Assembly (NCBI GenBank): GCA_037965595.1
Contig: CP150183.1
Span: 3,162,001-3,226,000 of the forward strand
DNA: 64,000 bases
DNA from: Alkalihalobacillus sp. FSL W8-0930
GTDB taxonomy: Bacteria > Bacillota > Bacilli > Bacillales > Bacillaceae_D
Direction: 5' to 3'
The notes under the pieces were generated by a model. It was not told the origin of the DNA. It ran no database searches and saw only the letters and a list, made by a program, of their open reading frames with translations. Of this stretch, positions 1 to 9,698 are shown piece by piece (the stretch's first letter is position 1; every line of letters begins with the position of its first letter). The position numbers and the translations under genes were made by a program.

Positions 1-87
1 TTTCACTTGGAGATTTACATGATCAAGTGCCTTTACACCAGGAAACTGCTTCGTGATATTCTTCATATCTAGAAGAATGTTTGACAT
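1..87 (-). CDS. Sugar ABC transporter ATP-binding protein, N-terminal fragment
   Basis: Twenty-nine codons run off the left edge. The product begins [20 protein letters not shown] and continues [10 protein letters not shown], the usual opening of the double-ATPase subunit (XylG/AraG/MmsA type) of CUT2 sugar importers; the Walker A motif would lie outside the window. A GGGAGAGAGGG ribosome site stands just before the ATG at 87. It follows the binding-protein gene at 151-1233 on the same strand, as expected for an SBP-ATPase-permease operon. The exact sugar cannot be read from this fragment. Confidence 0.85.
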   Translation of the reverse strand, partial: MSNILLDMKNITKQFPGVKALDHVNLQVK

Positions 88-110
88 GTCCCTCTCTCCC
101 TTTTCTGAGT

Positions 111-138
111 GAGGGGTTCTACTCTTCTAGAACCCCTC
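111..138 (-). other. Intercistronic stem-loop after the SBP gene
   Basis: GAGGGGTTCT (111-120) and AGAACCCCTC (129-138) form a perfect 10-bp stem with an 8-nt loop. It lies between the binding-protein stop and the ATPase start, and no U-run follows on the minus strand. Such hairpins can protect the SBP part of an mRNA or act as partial terminators. Comparable hairpins follow the other two ABC binding-protein genes in this window. Confidence 0.7.
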
Positions 139-150
139 AACGAGTAGGTG

Positions 151-1233
151 CTAATTAAGCTGGTCTGCTGTGTAATAGTCACTATCAATTAGAATTTCTT
201 CGTAATTATCGATATCTACCACAACAGGCGACTCCAGGAATGAAGGAACCACTTTTACATTGTTGTCGTAGGTATCCGTGTCATTCACCTCAGGTTCCTC
301 GTTGTTCAGAACGGACTCAGTCATCTCCACCGCTTTTTCAGCTAAGACCCTTGTATCTTTAAACACGGTCATCGACTGTTCTCCAGCAATAATGGCATTA
401 ACGGATGGGATATCTGCATCTTGACCGGTGATAATTGGCATATCATCCGCCGTATATCCAACGCTTTTTAATGAAGCAAGTACACCAATACTTAGAAGAT
501 CCGCTGGAGCTAAAACAGCATGTAACTCTTCACCACCACCATAATTTGAGCTTAGTAGATTATCCATTCGACTTTGAGCTGTTGCGCCGTCCCATCGTAG
601 AATAGAGATTTGGTTAAAATCGGTTTGACCACTGCCTACTATTAATTTTCCTTCATCTAAATAAGGTTGAAGAATAGACATTGCACCATTAAAGAAGAAA
701 TGAGCATTGTTATCATCAGGTGAACCTGCAAACAATTCAATGTTAAAAGGACCTGCTTCATTTTCTAAATCGAGTTGGTCAACAATGTACTGGCCTTGCA
801 TCACTCCAACCTCGTAATTATCGAAGGTCGCATAATAATCAACATGCTCAGAGTTCATGATTAATCGGTCATATGAAATCACTGGGATTTCTTCTGCATT
901 TGCACTTTCCAAAACACTTGTAAGTGCTTCTCCATCAACTGCAGCAATGACTAAAGCATCTACGCCTAACGTAATCATGTTCTCAATTTGAGATACTTGG
1001 TTTTCCACTACATCCTCGGCATATTGAAGCTCTGTTTTATACCCTAATTCTTCAAAATAGTTGACCATGTTATCCCCGTCTGCAATCCACCGTTCTGAAG
1101 ATTGCGTTGGCATGGAAATACCAACTGTTAATTCTTCTTCACCTCCGCCGTCTCCACCAGAACTTCCCTCAGAACAAGCGGCTACCATTAATCCACCGAC
1201 TACCACTAACCCTACTAAGCCCAGCTTTTTCAT
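151..1233 (-). CDS. Sugar-binding lipoprotein of a CUT2 ABC transporter (ChvE/XylF-like)
   Basis: About 360 residues. A lipoprotein signal (MKKLGLVGLVVVGGLMVAAC) is followed by a periplasmic-binding-protein type I fold: an opening LTVGISMPTQSSERW strand, EEIPVISYDR near residue 120-130, and ITGQDAD near 275. The lipid-anchored protein would capture a monosaccharide outside the membrane and pass it to the permease/ATPase whose gene starts just downstream. The start at 1233 has AGGGGG at 9-nt spacing; an ATG at 1242 abuts the Shine-Dalgarno and is less likely. The family includes multiple-sugar (ChvE) and xylose (XylF) binders. AraR-like boxes upstream suggest arabinose or a related pentose, which is inference. 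Confidence 0.85.
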   Translation of the reverse strand: MKKLGLVGLVVVGGLMVAACSEGSSGGDGGGEEELTVGISMPTQSSERWIADGDNMVNYFEELGYKTELQYAEDVVENQVSQIENMITLGVDALVIAAVDGEALTSVLESANAEEIPVISYDRLIMNSEHVDYYATFDNYEVGVMQGQYIVDQLDLENEAGPFNIELFAGSPDDNNAHFFFNGAMSILQPYLDEGKLIVGSGQTDFNQISILRWDGATAQSRMDNLLSSNYGGGEELHAVLAPADLLSIGVLASLKSVGYTADDMPIITGQDADIPSVNAIIAGEQSMTVFKDTRVLAEKAVEMTESVLNNEEPEVNDTDTYDNNVKVVPSFLESPVVVDIDNYEEILIDSDYYTADQLN

Positions 1234-1266
1234 AAAACTCATCCCCCTAATTGGTTGTCCTCCAAA

Positions 1267-1280
1267 TGATAGCGCTATCA
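1267..1280. promoter_or_regulatory. cre site (CcpA), inside a 20-bp perfect palindrome
   Basis: TGATAGCGCTATCA matches the Bacillus cre consensus TGWNANCGNTNWCA at every fixed position. It is the centre of the perfect palindrome AAATGATAGCGCTATCATTT (1264-1283). It lies 34 bp before the SBP start codon, where CcpA binding would block transcription when a preferred sugar is present. Confidence 0.8.
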
Positions 1281-1348
1281 TTTGTACGGACATTATCGAT
1301 TTAGATTTCGATCGGATTGGTTCTCAACTAAACTAGTACGTACAACTA
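1280..1348. promoter_or_regulatory. Pair of AraR-like operators
   Basis: ATTTGTACGGACA (1280-1292) and TAGTACGTACAACTA (1334-1348, reading TAGTTGTACGTACTA on the minus strand) both resemble the AraR operator core TTGTACGTACAA. Their centres are 52 bp apart, about five helical turns, which suits cooperative looping by AraR dimers as known for the B. subtilis ara promoters. The first box abuts the cre. The assignment to AraR is by motif only; no araR gene is in the window. Confidence 0.5.
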
Positions 1349-1477
1349 ATATAAATCGAATAGCCAAAAAATACAATAACATCACCTAAAATTTTTTTCG
1401 ACAGGGTTTCAATATACAAGCTTGATCAACAAATTTTATGAAGCCTTTGGGTAAGTTATTCCATGGTAGCAGTAGAA

Positions 1478-1516
1478 AAGCCCAATGAATCTGTAACCTG
1501 AAGATTCATTGGGCTT
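1478..1516 (-). terminator. Terminator after the tctA operon
   Basis: A perfect 15-bp inverted repeat (1478-1492 and 1502-1516, arms AAGCCCAATGAATCT and its complement) with a 9-nt loop lies just beyond the tctA stop. On the minus strand the stem is followed by TTTCT. It probably ends the long gntR-to-tctA transcript. Nothing else was seen in the gap 1349-1477. Confidence 0.75.
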
Positions 1517-1543
1517 CTAGCACGGTGCTTTTTAATCCATTTT

Positions 1544-3043
1544 TTAAACATTAAGTGTATTGTCTGAACTCTTCCCTCTTTTTTCTTTGATCTCACTTCT
1601 AAGAGTAAAGACCACACATGCAATTCCAGCCAGAATAAATAAGGCGGAGATTGGGTTTGTGAAAAAGTCGGCTGCATTTCCTGATGTCATGAGTGCTCTT
1701 CTCATATACGTTTCAAGTAAAGGTCCGAGTATAAATCCAAGGATCATTGGAGCAATCGGAAATCCATTTCGAACAAGGAAAAAACCAACAACTCCAAATA
1801 AAATCATAACCCAGATATCAAAGATTGAACTATTTGTTGTATAAGCTCCGACTATTGTTAGAACAAAGATGACTGGAAATAGATATTGCTTTGGAACGGT
1901 TAGTACACGAGTGAAAAGCTTCATTCCAAACAACTGATACAAGAACACCAATACCATTGCGACAAAAAAGGCAATAAATACGACGTAAACAATATCAGGG
2001 TTACTCGTGAAGAACAACGGTCCGGGTTGAAGTCCGTGAATCATAAATCCACCTAAAAGAATCGCCGTTACCGTGTCACCCGGAATCCCAAGTGATAGCA
2101 TAGGGATAAGCGAGCCGCCGACACTTGCTGTGTTTGCTGATTCCGATGCGTAGATTCCTTCCGGTGCTCCCTTTCCAAATCGTTCTGATGTCTTAGAAGC
2201 CTGCTTTGCCTGTGCATACGCAACTAAGTTCGATGTACCACTACCAAGTCCGGGTAAAATACCAAAGGCAATCCCAATGAGTGATGACCGAAGAAGGTTC
2301 CACCAGTTCTTGACGATCTCCGTAAGCGAGAAAGCAAAGCCTTTTGCCTTAAGGTCGATATCCTGGCTTTTAGAATCTCCGAGGATCTCAATCAATAGTT
2401 GAGAGATTGCGAATAATCCCATAATTAAAGGGAGAAGTTCAAACCCACCCTTTAACTCAAGGATTCCCAGCGTATAGCGCTGCAAGCCATCAATTGGCGC
2501 GAAGCCAACAAGCCCTGCCGCGAGTCCAAGAAGTCCGGCTGTTACTCCTTTTAACATACTTCCCTTCGCAAGCACTGCAACAAGTGAAAGGGCAAAGAAG
2601 ATTAAGGCAAAGAATTCAAATGGCCCCATCTTTACAGCTAGTCTTGAAATAACAGGTGAGATGGTTACAAGAGCGATGAAGCTCAACGCCCCACCCACTA
2701 ATGATGCAATGACTCCTATTCCAAGCGCACGCAGTGGCTCACCATTTTTAGACATTGGGTACGCATCAAAGGTTGTTGCGATAGAAGAAGGAGTTCCTGG
2801 GATCCCAAGCAAGGTGGAGGCAACAAGCCCTCCTGATACACCGCCCAAGTGTAAACAGATTAAAAAGGCGATTCCGGGTACAGGGTCCATTCCAAAGGTA
2901 AAGGGTACAAAAAGTGCCATACCCATCGTTGCTGTTAATCCTGGCACTGTTCCAAATATCAATCCAATCAGCACACCTAGTGCCATAAGCAGGATGACGA
3001 ACGGAGTGAAGGATGCAGATAAACTTTGAATAAATACGTCCAT
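1544..3043 (-). CDS. tctA: Tripartite tricarboxylate transporter large membrane subunit TctA
   Basis: A 499-residue polytopic protein of the usual TctA length, with many hydrophobic segments. The family's glycine-rich signatures are visible: GLIFGTVPGLTATMG near residue 27-41, LLGIPGTPSSIATTFDA near 79-95, and FGILPGLGSGTSN near 260. It forms the channel of a secondary carboxylate importer with TctB and the binding protein TctC, whose genes precede it. Start ATG has AAAGGAGGAGC. The operon of hexarate-catabolic genes suggests that a sugar dicarboxylate rather than citrate is the substrate; this rests on context only. Confidence 0.9.
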   Translation of the reverse strand: MDVFIQSLSASFTPFVILLMALGVLIGLIFGTVPGLTATMGMALFVPFTFGMDPVPGIAFLICLHLGGVSGGLVASTLLGIPGTPSSIATTFDAYPMSKNGEPLRALGIGVIASLVGGALSFIALVTISPVISRLAVKMGPFEFFALIFFALSLVAVLAKGSMLKGVTAGLLGLAAGLVGFAPIDGLQRYTLGILELKGGFELLPLIMGLFAISQLLIEILGDSKSQDIDLKAKGFAFSLTEIVKNWWNLLRSSLIGIAFGILPGLGSGTSNLVAYAQAKQASKTSERFGKGAPEGIYASESANTASVGGSLIPMLSLGIPGDTVTAILLGGFMIHGLQPGPLFFTSNPDIVYVVFIAFFVAMVLVFLYQLFGMKLFTRVLTVPKQYLFPVIFVLTIVGAYTTNSSIFDIWVMILFGVVGFFLVRNGFPIAPMILGFILGPLLETYMRRALMTSGNAADFFTNPISALFILAGIACVVFTLRSEIKEKRGKSSDNTLNV

Positions 3044-3055
3044 GTTGCTCCTCCT

Positions 3056-3520
3056 TTATAGAAGCCCTGCAGGTAAAATGACATTCAGTAATTGTGAAAA
3101 CACCACATATATGATAGCGGTTACAATAAACCCATTAATTAAACTTTTCCAAATGGTTGTTTTGTCTTTCTCATTCGTTAGGTACCATGTTAGAAAACTG
3201 AGGAATACAAACGTACTGATGATGTACCCAAGCACATTAAACAACAAAGCATACGCAAGAAGCGCAATAAAGCTGATCACCATTCGTTTGCTGTTCTCGT
3301 TTAATTTAAAGGTAAGTTGCCTAGCACCCTCACTTTTATAAAAGGCGAGTCCAACTCCACATACTATGAGTGCAATCGAAACCACTCGAGGCAAAAGTCT
3401 TGGACCTGGATCATCCGCTAACATCATAAAAGACATGGCGAATGTATTCAAAAACATGAGTAAACCGAGCCCCGCAATGACTATACCCATGACTCGTTCT
3501 TGTGTTAGATTCATTCCCAT
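3056..3520 (-). CDS. tctB: Tripartite tricarboxylate transporter small membrane subunit TctB
   Basis: About 154 residues with four predicted membrane spans (around VMGIVIAGLGLLMFL, LLPRVVSIALIVCGVGLAF, MVISFIALLAYALLFNVLGY and SLINGFIVTAIIYVVFSQLL). This is the standard size and topology of TctB. It lies 9 bp after the tctC stop and 12 bp before tctA. ATGs at 3520 and 3514 and a GTG at 3523 are all possible; 3520 has AAGG five bases upstream and was chosen. Confidence 0.85.
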   Translation of the reverse strand: MGMNLTQERVMGIVIAGLGLLMFLNTFAMSFMMLADDPGPRLLPRVVSIALIVCGVGLAFYKSEGARQLTFKLNENSKRMVISFIALLAYALLFNVLGYIISTFVFLSFLTWYLTNEKDKTTIWKSLINGFIVTAIIYVVFSQLLNVILPAGLL

Positions 3521-3529
3521 CACGCCTTA

Positions 3530-4516
3530 TCATTCAATATCTGAAAAAAGTTCATCTGCGATAAGCTGAGCTTTTTCCATTTCTTCTTGAGAAAATAATC
3601 GTGCTTCCTCAGCGTCCATTAATGTGTGCTGCTGGAACGTCTTTTCGAGCTCCTCGTTGTAATCCTCATCTTGTGCAAGCTGCTCTGTCGCATCATTCCA
3701 CTTTTGAACAATCTCATCCGGCATATCCTTAGGACCATATAAGGAATGGACGATAGGGAATTGAACATCATATCCCTGCTCCACTGTTGTCTCAAGCTCA
3801 GGAGCCAACTCATCACGTTCGTCCGAGAGTACCCCTAAGGCTCTAAAGTCTCCGGATTCAATGTAATTTAATACATTACCAACACCTGTTACAGCGAGAT
3901 CGATTTGTCCTCCAAGAAGTCCAGTCATCCGGTCGGACTCACTACCTACATCAAGGATTTTAATTTCCGTATCAGATTCAATGCCTAATAATTCTCCCAT
4001 AAAGTGTGTGGTTCCTCCGATTTGGGAGCCATAAATGATTTCATTGGGATTTTCCTTCGCATAGTCTACGAGGTCATCAAGTGTTTCGTAAGGTGAATTG
4101 GCACTGACAACGAATACCTGATTCACAGATGAATAGGTGCCGATGGCTGTTAATTCATTTGTACTGTACTCGAGCTGACGTACGGCATGACCAGTATGAA
4201 GGGCTTGGTGATTAAAGAGGAGACTGTATCCATCCTTATCTGAGGAACGTACATTTTCAAAAGCAAGAGCGCCTCCAGCTGTAGCTTGATTGACAATCAC
4301 TATGTTTGCTCCAAGGTATTTAGGTAAGTGTTTAGCCATCACACGAGCGGCTGTATCCGTTTGCCCTCCTGGACTTGCCGGCACATACACTTCAATGGTT
4401 TTGTTTGGATAGTTGGCGATATCAGCCTCTGTTGCCTGTTTCCCTTCAGAAGAGGAACAGGCAGCGAGGAATAGAAGACCTATTCCAAGTGCTGCCACCT
4501 TTCCGTGCTTCCTCAT
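3530..4516 (-). CDS. tctC: TctC-family extracytoplasmic binding lipoprotein
   Basis: 328 residues with a lipoprotein signal (GLLFLAACSSSEG). The Bug/TctC fold is recognised by YPNKTIEVYVPASPGGQTDTAAR near residue 36-58, IVNQATAGGALAFENV, and GSQIGGTTHFMGELLG. It binds a carboxylate outside the cell and delivers it to TctAB. The start at 4516 follows GGGAGGGAG. The acidic ligand is probably a hexarate, inferred from the downstream enzymes of the same transcript. Unlike the ABC binding proteins in this window, no hairpin follows it. Confidence 0.9.
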   Translation of the reverse strand: MRKHGKVAALGIGLLFLAACSSSEGKQATEADIANYPNKTIEVYVPASPGGQTDTAARVMAKHLPKYLGANIVIVNQATAGGALAFENVRSSDKDGYSLLFNHQALHTGHAVRQLEYSTNELTAIGTYSSVNQVFVVSANSPYETLDDLVDYAKENPNEIIYGSQIGGTTHFMGELLGIESDTEIKILDVGSESDRMTGLLGGQIDLAVTGVGNVLNYIESGDFRALGVLSDERDELAPELETTVEQGYDVQFPIVHSLYGPKDMPDEIVQKWNDATEQLAQDEDYNEELEKTFQQHTLMDAEEARLFSQEEMEKAQLIADELFSDIE

Positions 4517-4528
4517 GAGTCTCCCTCC

Positions 4529-5710
<1,182 letters not shown>

Positions 5711-5714
5711 TCAT

Positions 5715-7172
5715 TTATCCTTTGATAAAAACGGTTTTTACTTCTGTAAAGAATTCAATGGCAGCTGTTCCTTGCTCACGAGAGTGCGAGCTCGATTGTT
5801 TCATCCCACCAAATGGCGCTTGTAGTTCAACTCCAGCACTTTCCGCATTAATCCGGACAAGTCCTGCATCAATATCTTCAATAAATGTCATCATGCGAGC
5901 AATGTTCGTTGTGAAGATCGAAGCACTTAAACCAAACTTCGTATCATTTGCCACTTCAATGGCTTGTTCCAGACCATCTACCTTAATTAGAGCAAGAACT
6001 GGTCCAAAAATCTCTTCTTGAGCAATACTCATCTTCGTATCTACTTCATCAAAGATCGCAGGCTCTACATAATACCCGTCAGCAAGCTCTCCATCTTCTA
6101 AGCGGCGACCACCGAATAATAGGTTGGCTCCTTCTTCCTTCCCTTTTTCGATGTAAGAAAGTACGGTATCAAGCTGGCCTTCACTGACACTTGGTCCCAT
6201 CCATGTATCGGAGTCAAGCCCGTCTCCTACTTTTAATTCACTCACTTTTGCAACTAATTTTTCTTTAAATGTTTCATAGACTGCTTGATCGACAATCACT
6301 CGACTTGTTGCGGTACACTTTTGTCCAGTTGATTTCAGTCCTCCACTTATCGTGGCATCGACGGCCAGATCTAAGTCTGCATCATCCGCTACGATAACAG
6401 GGTTCTTTCCACCCATCTCAAGCTGATACTTTCCACCTCTAGCAAGAACAGCTTGGCCAACCTGCTGACCAACACCATCAGAACCAGTAAATGTGATGCC
6501 ATCAACCTGCTTGTGATCAGCTAGTCCCTGACCAATAATGGAACCTGAACCCGTAATATAGTTTACGACTCCTTCAGGGAATCCAGCTTCAGCAAAGCAC
6601 TCTATCACTTTAGCTGCTGTAATAGAAGCTTCTGAGGCCGGTTTAAGGATGACGGTGTTCCCATAGATTAATGCGGGTGCCATCTTCCAAATTGGAATCG
6701 CTACAGGGAAGTTCCAAGGTGTAATAACTCCTACAACGCCAAGAGCCTTACGAGTTGTGAACATAAACGCCTCAGCATCGGTTGATGGAATGACGTCTCC
6801 AACCTTTCGCATTCCTTCACCAGCATAATATCTTAGAATGGCTACTCCACGAGCGGTTTCGCCTTTTGCCTCAGGGAGGGTTTTACCCATTTCCTTAGTC
6901 ATAACCTCAGCTACTTCATCTGTTCTTGCTTCAAGAATATCAGCTACTTTATACAGATAAGCACCTCTTGCAGCTCCAGTTAACTTACGCCATTTCTTCA
7001 GTGCCACAGCAGCTGATTGTACAGCTTGATCCAAATCCTTCGCCGTTGATTTTTGGAACCGCCCGACCACTTCTTTTGCACGAGCCGGATTCACACTTTC
7101 TCCTACTTCTCCGGTCGATCCTTGTATCCACTCACCATTGATAAAATTGCTGTACGTTACTGCTTCTGACAT
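5715..7172 (-). CDS. ycbD: 2-oxoglutarate semialdehyde dehydrogenase (YcbD-like)
   Basis: About 485 residues, an aldehyde dehydrogenase with the active-site glutamate in LEMGGKNPV and the catalytic cysteine in [11 protein letters not shown]. It also has the [17 protein letters not shown] cofactor loop and EEIFGPV. It would oxidise 2,5-dioxopentanoate to 2-oxoglutarate, the last step of hexarate catabolism, and sits directly after the dehydratase KdgD that makes this semialdehyde, as in the B. subtilis ycb operon. The start at 7172 is preferred because AAAGGATGG sits 8 nt upstream; the ATG at 7184 lies inside that Shine-Dalgarno. Confidence 0.88.
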   Translation of the reverse strand: MSEAVTYSNFINGEWIQGSTGEVGESVNPARAKEVVGRFQKSTAKDLDQAVQSAAVALKKWRKLTGAARGAYLYKVADILEARTDEVAEVMTKEMGKTLPEAKGETARGVAILRYYAGEGMRKVGDVIPSTDAEAFMFTTRKALGVVGVITPWNFPVAIPIWKMAPALIYGNTVILKPASEASITAAKVIECFAEAGFPEGVVNYITGSGSIIGQGLADHKQVDGITFTGSDGVGQQVGQAVLARGGKYQLEMGGKNPVIVADDADLDLAVDATISGGLKSTGQKCTATSRVIVDQAVYETFKEKLVAKVSELKVGDGLDSDTWMGPSVSEGQLDTVLSYIEKGKEEGANLLFGGRRLEDGELADGYYVEPAIFDEVDTKMSIAQEEIFGPVLALIKVDGLEQAIEVANDTKFGLSASIFTTNIARMMTFIEDIDAGLVRINAESAGVELQAPFGGMKQSSSHSREQGTAAIEFFTEVKTVFIKG

Positions 7173-7187
7173 GTTCCACACCATCCT

Positions 7188-8105
7188 TTATGAATTTTGA
7201 GTTGTTTTTAGTCCCCACGTTTCGAGTAGTGCTTCGACTTCTGCATGATCCGATTCATTTAAAGCTGCAACAGGCTCACGTGTTTTACCAGCCGTTAACC
7301 CAACTGCTTCCATCGCTTCTTTAATTACAACCACGTTGTTTCCGTTATTGTATTTAGCGCGCAAGTCTTCAAACGGAAGCACATGTTCCCATACGTCCCA
7401 GGCCGCCTCTGTATTGTTCGCTCTAAGCGCCTCTAGTAATTCAAATGATTTACTCGGCAGGATGTTGACTAGACCTGAAGTAAATCCAACCGCCCCCGCA
7501 TTCCAGTAGTACGGTGCCCACTTTTCAGCTGTCCCACATATCCAAGCGACGTTATGTGAAGCTGGTACCTCACGCACAAGTTTAGTAAAACGCGGCAAGT
7601 CATTAATTGCATATTTCACACCAACAAGTTTGTCGAGTGGAGCAAGTTCCTTTAAGACGTCATCTGATACATTTGGATCTTTGAAATAAACAATGGCTGG
7701 TAAATCAACCTGCTCGATAATGGAGCGGAAATAATTAGCTGCTCCTTTAGAAGTAATATACGGATGGACAGGCATATGAATCATAATGGCATCTGCACCC
7801 GCTTCTTTGGCAAAGTTACCAAGCTCCACAGCCGTTGGTACAGCATATCCAACCCCTGCGACAACTAGCGCTCGACCATTTACGTACTCTACAACTCTTC
7901 TGGTCTCTTCTTTTGCTTCGTCAATCGATAGAGCGTAGAACTCACTTGTGTTTCCACATGGCACAACAACCTCAAGTTTATTCTCCATTAAGAACTCAAT
8001 ATTTTCCTTAACCCCATCCCAGTTCACACTCAAATCATCATGAAAAGCAGTAATAGGAATGGCTGAAATCGTCTCTAGCTTTTTGGCGAATGTTGTATAA
8101 TCCAT
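7188..8105 (-). CDS. kdgD: 5-dehydro-4-deoxyglucarate dehydratase
   Basis: 305 residues of the DHDPS/NAL aldolase superfamily. Visible features are a VVPCGNTSEFYAL loop near residue 47, a tyrosine in IVYFKDPN near 140, and the Schiff-base lysine in LVGVKYAIND near 165. The enzyme dehydrates and decarboxylates 5-keto-4-deoxyglucarate to 2-oxoglutarate semialdehyde, the substrate of the next gene product. It is second in the operon after gntR (54-bp gap) and follows GGGAGGACGAC. Orthology to B. subtilis YcbC is supported by sequence style and neighbour. Confidence 0.88.
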   Translation of the reverse strand: MDYTTFAKKLETISAIPITAFHDDLSVNWDGVKENIEFLMENKLEVVVPCGNTSEFYALSIDEAKEETRRVVEYVNGRALVVAGVGYAVPTAVELGNFAKEAGADAIMIHMPVHPYITSKGAANYFRSIIEQVDLPAIVYFKDPNVSDDVLKELAPLDKLVGVKYAINDLPRFTKLVREVPASHNVAWICGTAEKWAPYYWNAGAVGFTSGLVNILPSKSFELLEALRANNTEAAWDVWEHVLPFEDLRAKYNNGNNVVVIKEAMEAVGLTAGKTREPVAALNESDHAEVEALLETWGLKTTQNS

Positions 8106-8159
8106 GTCGTCCTCCCTTTTTTGTATGCGTTATCATTTTATTTAATAGAAGCCAAGCTC

Positions 8160-8849
8160 CTATTGTTCCTTCTGATGAGACAGGATGAATTCTGTCGTTC
8201 GTAAAATATGCTGCTTCATTAATTTCTCAGCCAGATCACCATCTCGACTTTTGATCGCTTGGAAGATTGCTGAGTGCTCTTCATATCCCTCAATGATTTC
8301 TTTCTGATAGGAAAGAGCTCGTTTTCGAAATGCATGGTCAAATGCTTTGACGTTGTTTAGCATATTCTTAATCATTGCATTCTCGGCAAAATGGACAATC
8401 ATTTCGTGAAAGGCTGTATTGTGCTGTACTAACGCTTCCGCATCCTCGTTTTCTTTTAATTCCTGCATCGTGTTAATCTGACCTTCTAGCATCTCAAGCT
8501 CTGAATCAGTCATTTTCATCGCTGCTAATCGACAGCAAAGTCCTTCAATCGATGCACGAAGCAATAGAATTTCCTCGATTGACGTATTGGCGTATTCTGA
8601 CACATAGGTTCCTTTTCGCGGAATGGTCTGAACAAATCCCTCATTTCCAAGAATCCGAAATGCCTCTTTAATTGGAGTCGTACTTATTCCCATTAACTGA
8701 GACAGCTCACGTTCTTTTAAATGATCTCCAGGCAAAAAATATCCACTTACAATCGCCTCTTTAATTTTCTCTACTGCAATTTCGCGCAAGGACTTAACAC
8801 TTTCAACTCCTGAACTAAAAAAGTTCGCCGCATCCATCTGCTTTTTCAT
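8160..8849 (-). CDS. GntR-family regulator, FadR/FCD subfamily
   Basis: 229 residues. An N-terminal winged helix (KIKEAIVSGYFLPGDHLKERELSQLMG, quoted in part: GYFLPGDHLKERELSQ, then STTPIKEAFRILGNEGF) is followed by an all-helical FCD ligand-binding domain (about 90-225) with HNTAFHEMIVHFAEN and a late HSAIF histidine, probable metal ligands. It is the first gene of the hexarate operon and probably controls it through the two TGATATATCA sites upstream, sensing a sugar acid. It corresponds in position to B. subtilis YcbG. The ATG at 8849 has GGAGG at 7 nt. Confidence 0.85.
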   Translation of the reverse strand: MKKQMDAANFFSSGVESVKSLREIAVEKIKEAIVSGYFLPGDHLKERELSQLMGISTTPIKEAFRILGNEGFVQTIPRKGTYVSEYANTSIEEILLLRASIEGLCCRLAAMKMTDSELEMLEGQINTMQELKENEDAEALVQHNTAFHEMIVHFAENAMIKNMLNNVKAFDHAFRKRALSYQKEIIEGYEEHSAIFQAIKSRDGDLAEKLMKQHILRTTEFILSHQKEQ

Positions 8850-8867
8850 GATGACTCCTCCAATGAT

Positions 8868-8964
8868 ATCTGATATATCAAATACTATCGATGAAGTCTG
8901 TACCTGTCAATCTCTCAATTAACGACACTCTTTTTAATAATTAGTCCATCTGATATATCAGATA
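8868..8964. promoter_or_regulatory. Twin operator sites of the GntR regulator
   Basis: ATCTGATATATCA occurs twice in the same orientation, at 8868-8880 and 8949-8961; the second extends to the perfect palindrome ATCTGATATATCAGAT (8949-8964). They are 81 bp apart, just before gntR, the first gene of the minus-strand operon. An arrangement around the promoter suits autoregulation by looping. The rest of the gap to 9084 shows no other clear site. Confidence 0.6.
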
Positions 8965-9084
8965 TTATATTTATAATAATTCTGATAATTAGGTGTGTCA
9001 ATACATAAACAAAAAAGATTATGCGCTTACAAAGAATCTTTAAATCCCTTACAGTGAAAGAAGGATGTCCAAAGGAGTGGCAGA

Positions 9085-9276
9085 ATGACGTTTTTACTTA
9101 TTTTTACGGGTCTCATATGTCTGATTGGTCTTATCGTTACGATTATTTATGTAAATATAGTTGATCAGAATTACAGCAGTGAAAAAAGTTTTCGAAATTT
9201 GTCGTGGATTTATCTGTTGATTATCCCCATTGCGATATTGATTGTAATTGGGTTGGCTTATTTGTTTTTGGCTTGA
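9085..9276 (+). CDS. Small two-span membrane protein of unknown function
   Basis: 63 residues: a hydrophobic segment at 2-24, a short polar loop (VDQNYSSEKSFRNLS), and a second hydrophobic segment at 42-62. AAAGGAGTGG stands 6 nt before the ATG, which supports a real gene. It is monocistronic, between the divergent gntR operon and repeat A1. I do not recognise the family. Confidence 0.65.
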   Translation: MTFLLIFTGLICLIGLIVTIIYVNIVDQNYSSEKSFRNLSWIYLLIIPIAILIVIGLAYLFLA

Positions 9277-9322
9277 TGAGAACATGTAGTACTTAATCAA
9301 ATAACCTTAAAAAAGAGGGCGC

Positions 9323-9567
9323 GACATAACATTAATGTAGCCAGCAAAATACGAATATAGCACCAAATCCGCTACAGGAGAATCCCTCGCTTTCCACGGG
9401 AACGGCCTCAGCCCCCTCCGCGGAAAAAGCGCCGCTACAGTGTCTTCACCACGTTCTGTTCCGTAGGAGTCTCGGGTTCTTCCTCCGCTTGTTTAAATTA
9501 AATCACGAAAGGCGAATGATTCTGCAATCGAATCATTCGCCTTTTCAAATTGATTTTAAGTTATGTC
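9323..9567 (+). repeat. Dispersed repeat element A, copy 1 (245 bp)
   Basis: This fills most of the gap 9277-9698. It is bounded by GACATAAC and GTTATGTC inverted ends; flanking AAAGAGG/CCTCTTT extends the pairing in this copy. It contains a GC-rich core (CGCTTTCCACGGGAACGG) and a 12-bp hairpin at 9511-9541. A copy of exactly the same length, inverted, lies at 20367-20611, and a broken one starts at 36712. Non-coding and MITE-like in form; no transposase matching the ends was seen. Confidence 0.85.
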
Positions 9568-9634
9568 TCAGCCTCTTTAAATCTTTTTAAGACAAAAACA
9601 CGGTTTCTACATTTCTTTCAGCAAATAGTGAAAT

Positions 9635-9673
9635 TTATTTCTATCTGGTCGATATATCTCTAGGTAGAAATAA
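9635..9673. promoter_or_regulatory. Inverted repeat before the chemoreceptor gene
   Basis: TTATTTCTATCT (9635-9646) and AGGTAGAAATAA (9662-9673) pair at 11 of 12 positions around a loop holding the palindrome GATATATC. It ends 25 bp before the ATG at 9699, so it could be an operator or an mRNA hairpin. No assignment is possible. Confidence 0.45.
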
Positions 9674-9698
9674 CTAATGAATTAGAGGAGATAAAGAA

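Noticed and set aside
1061-1336. Plus-strand frame opposite the sugar-binding lipoprotein
   Set aside because: Antisense shadow of the SBP gene, proline/serine-rich, no Shine-Dalgarno.
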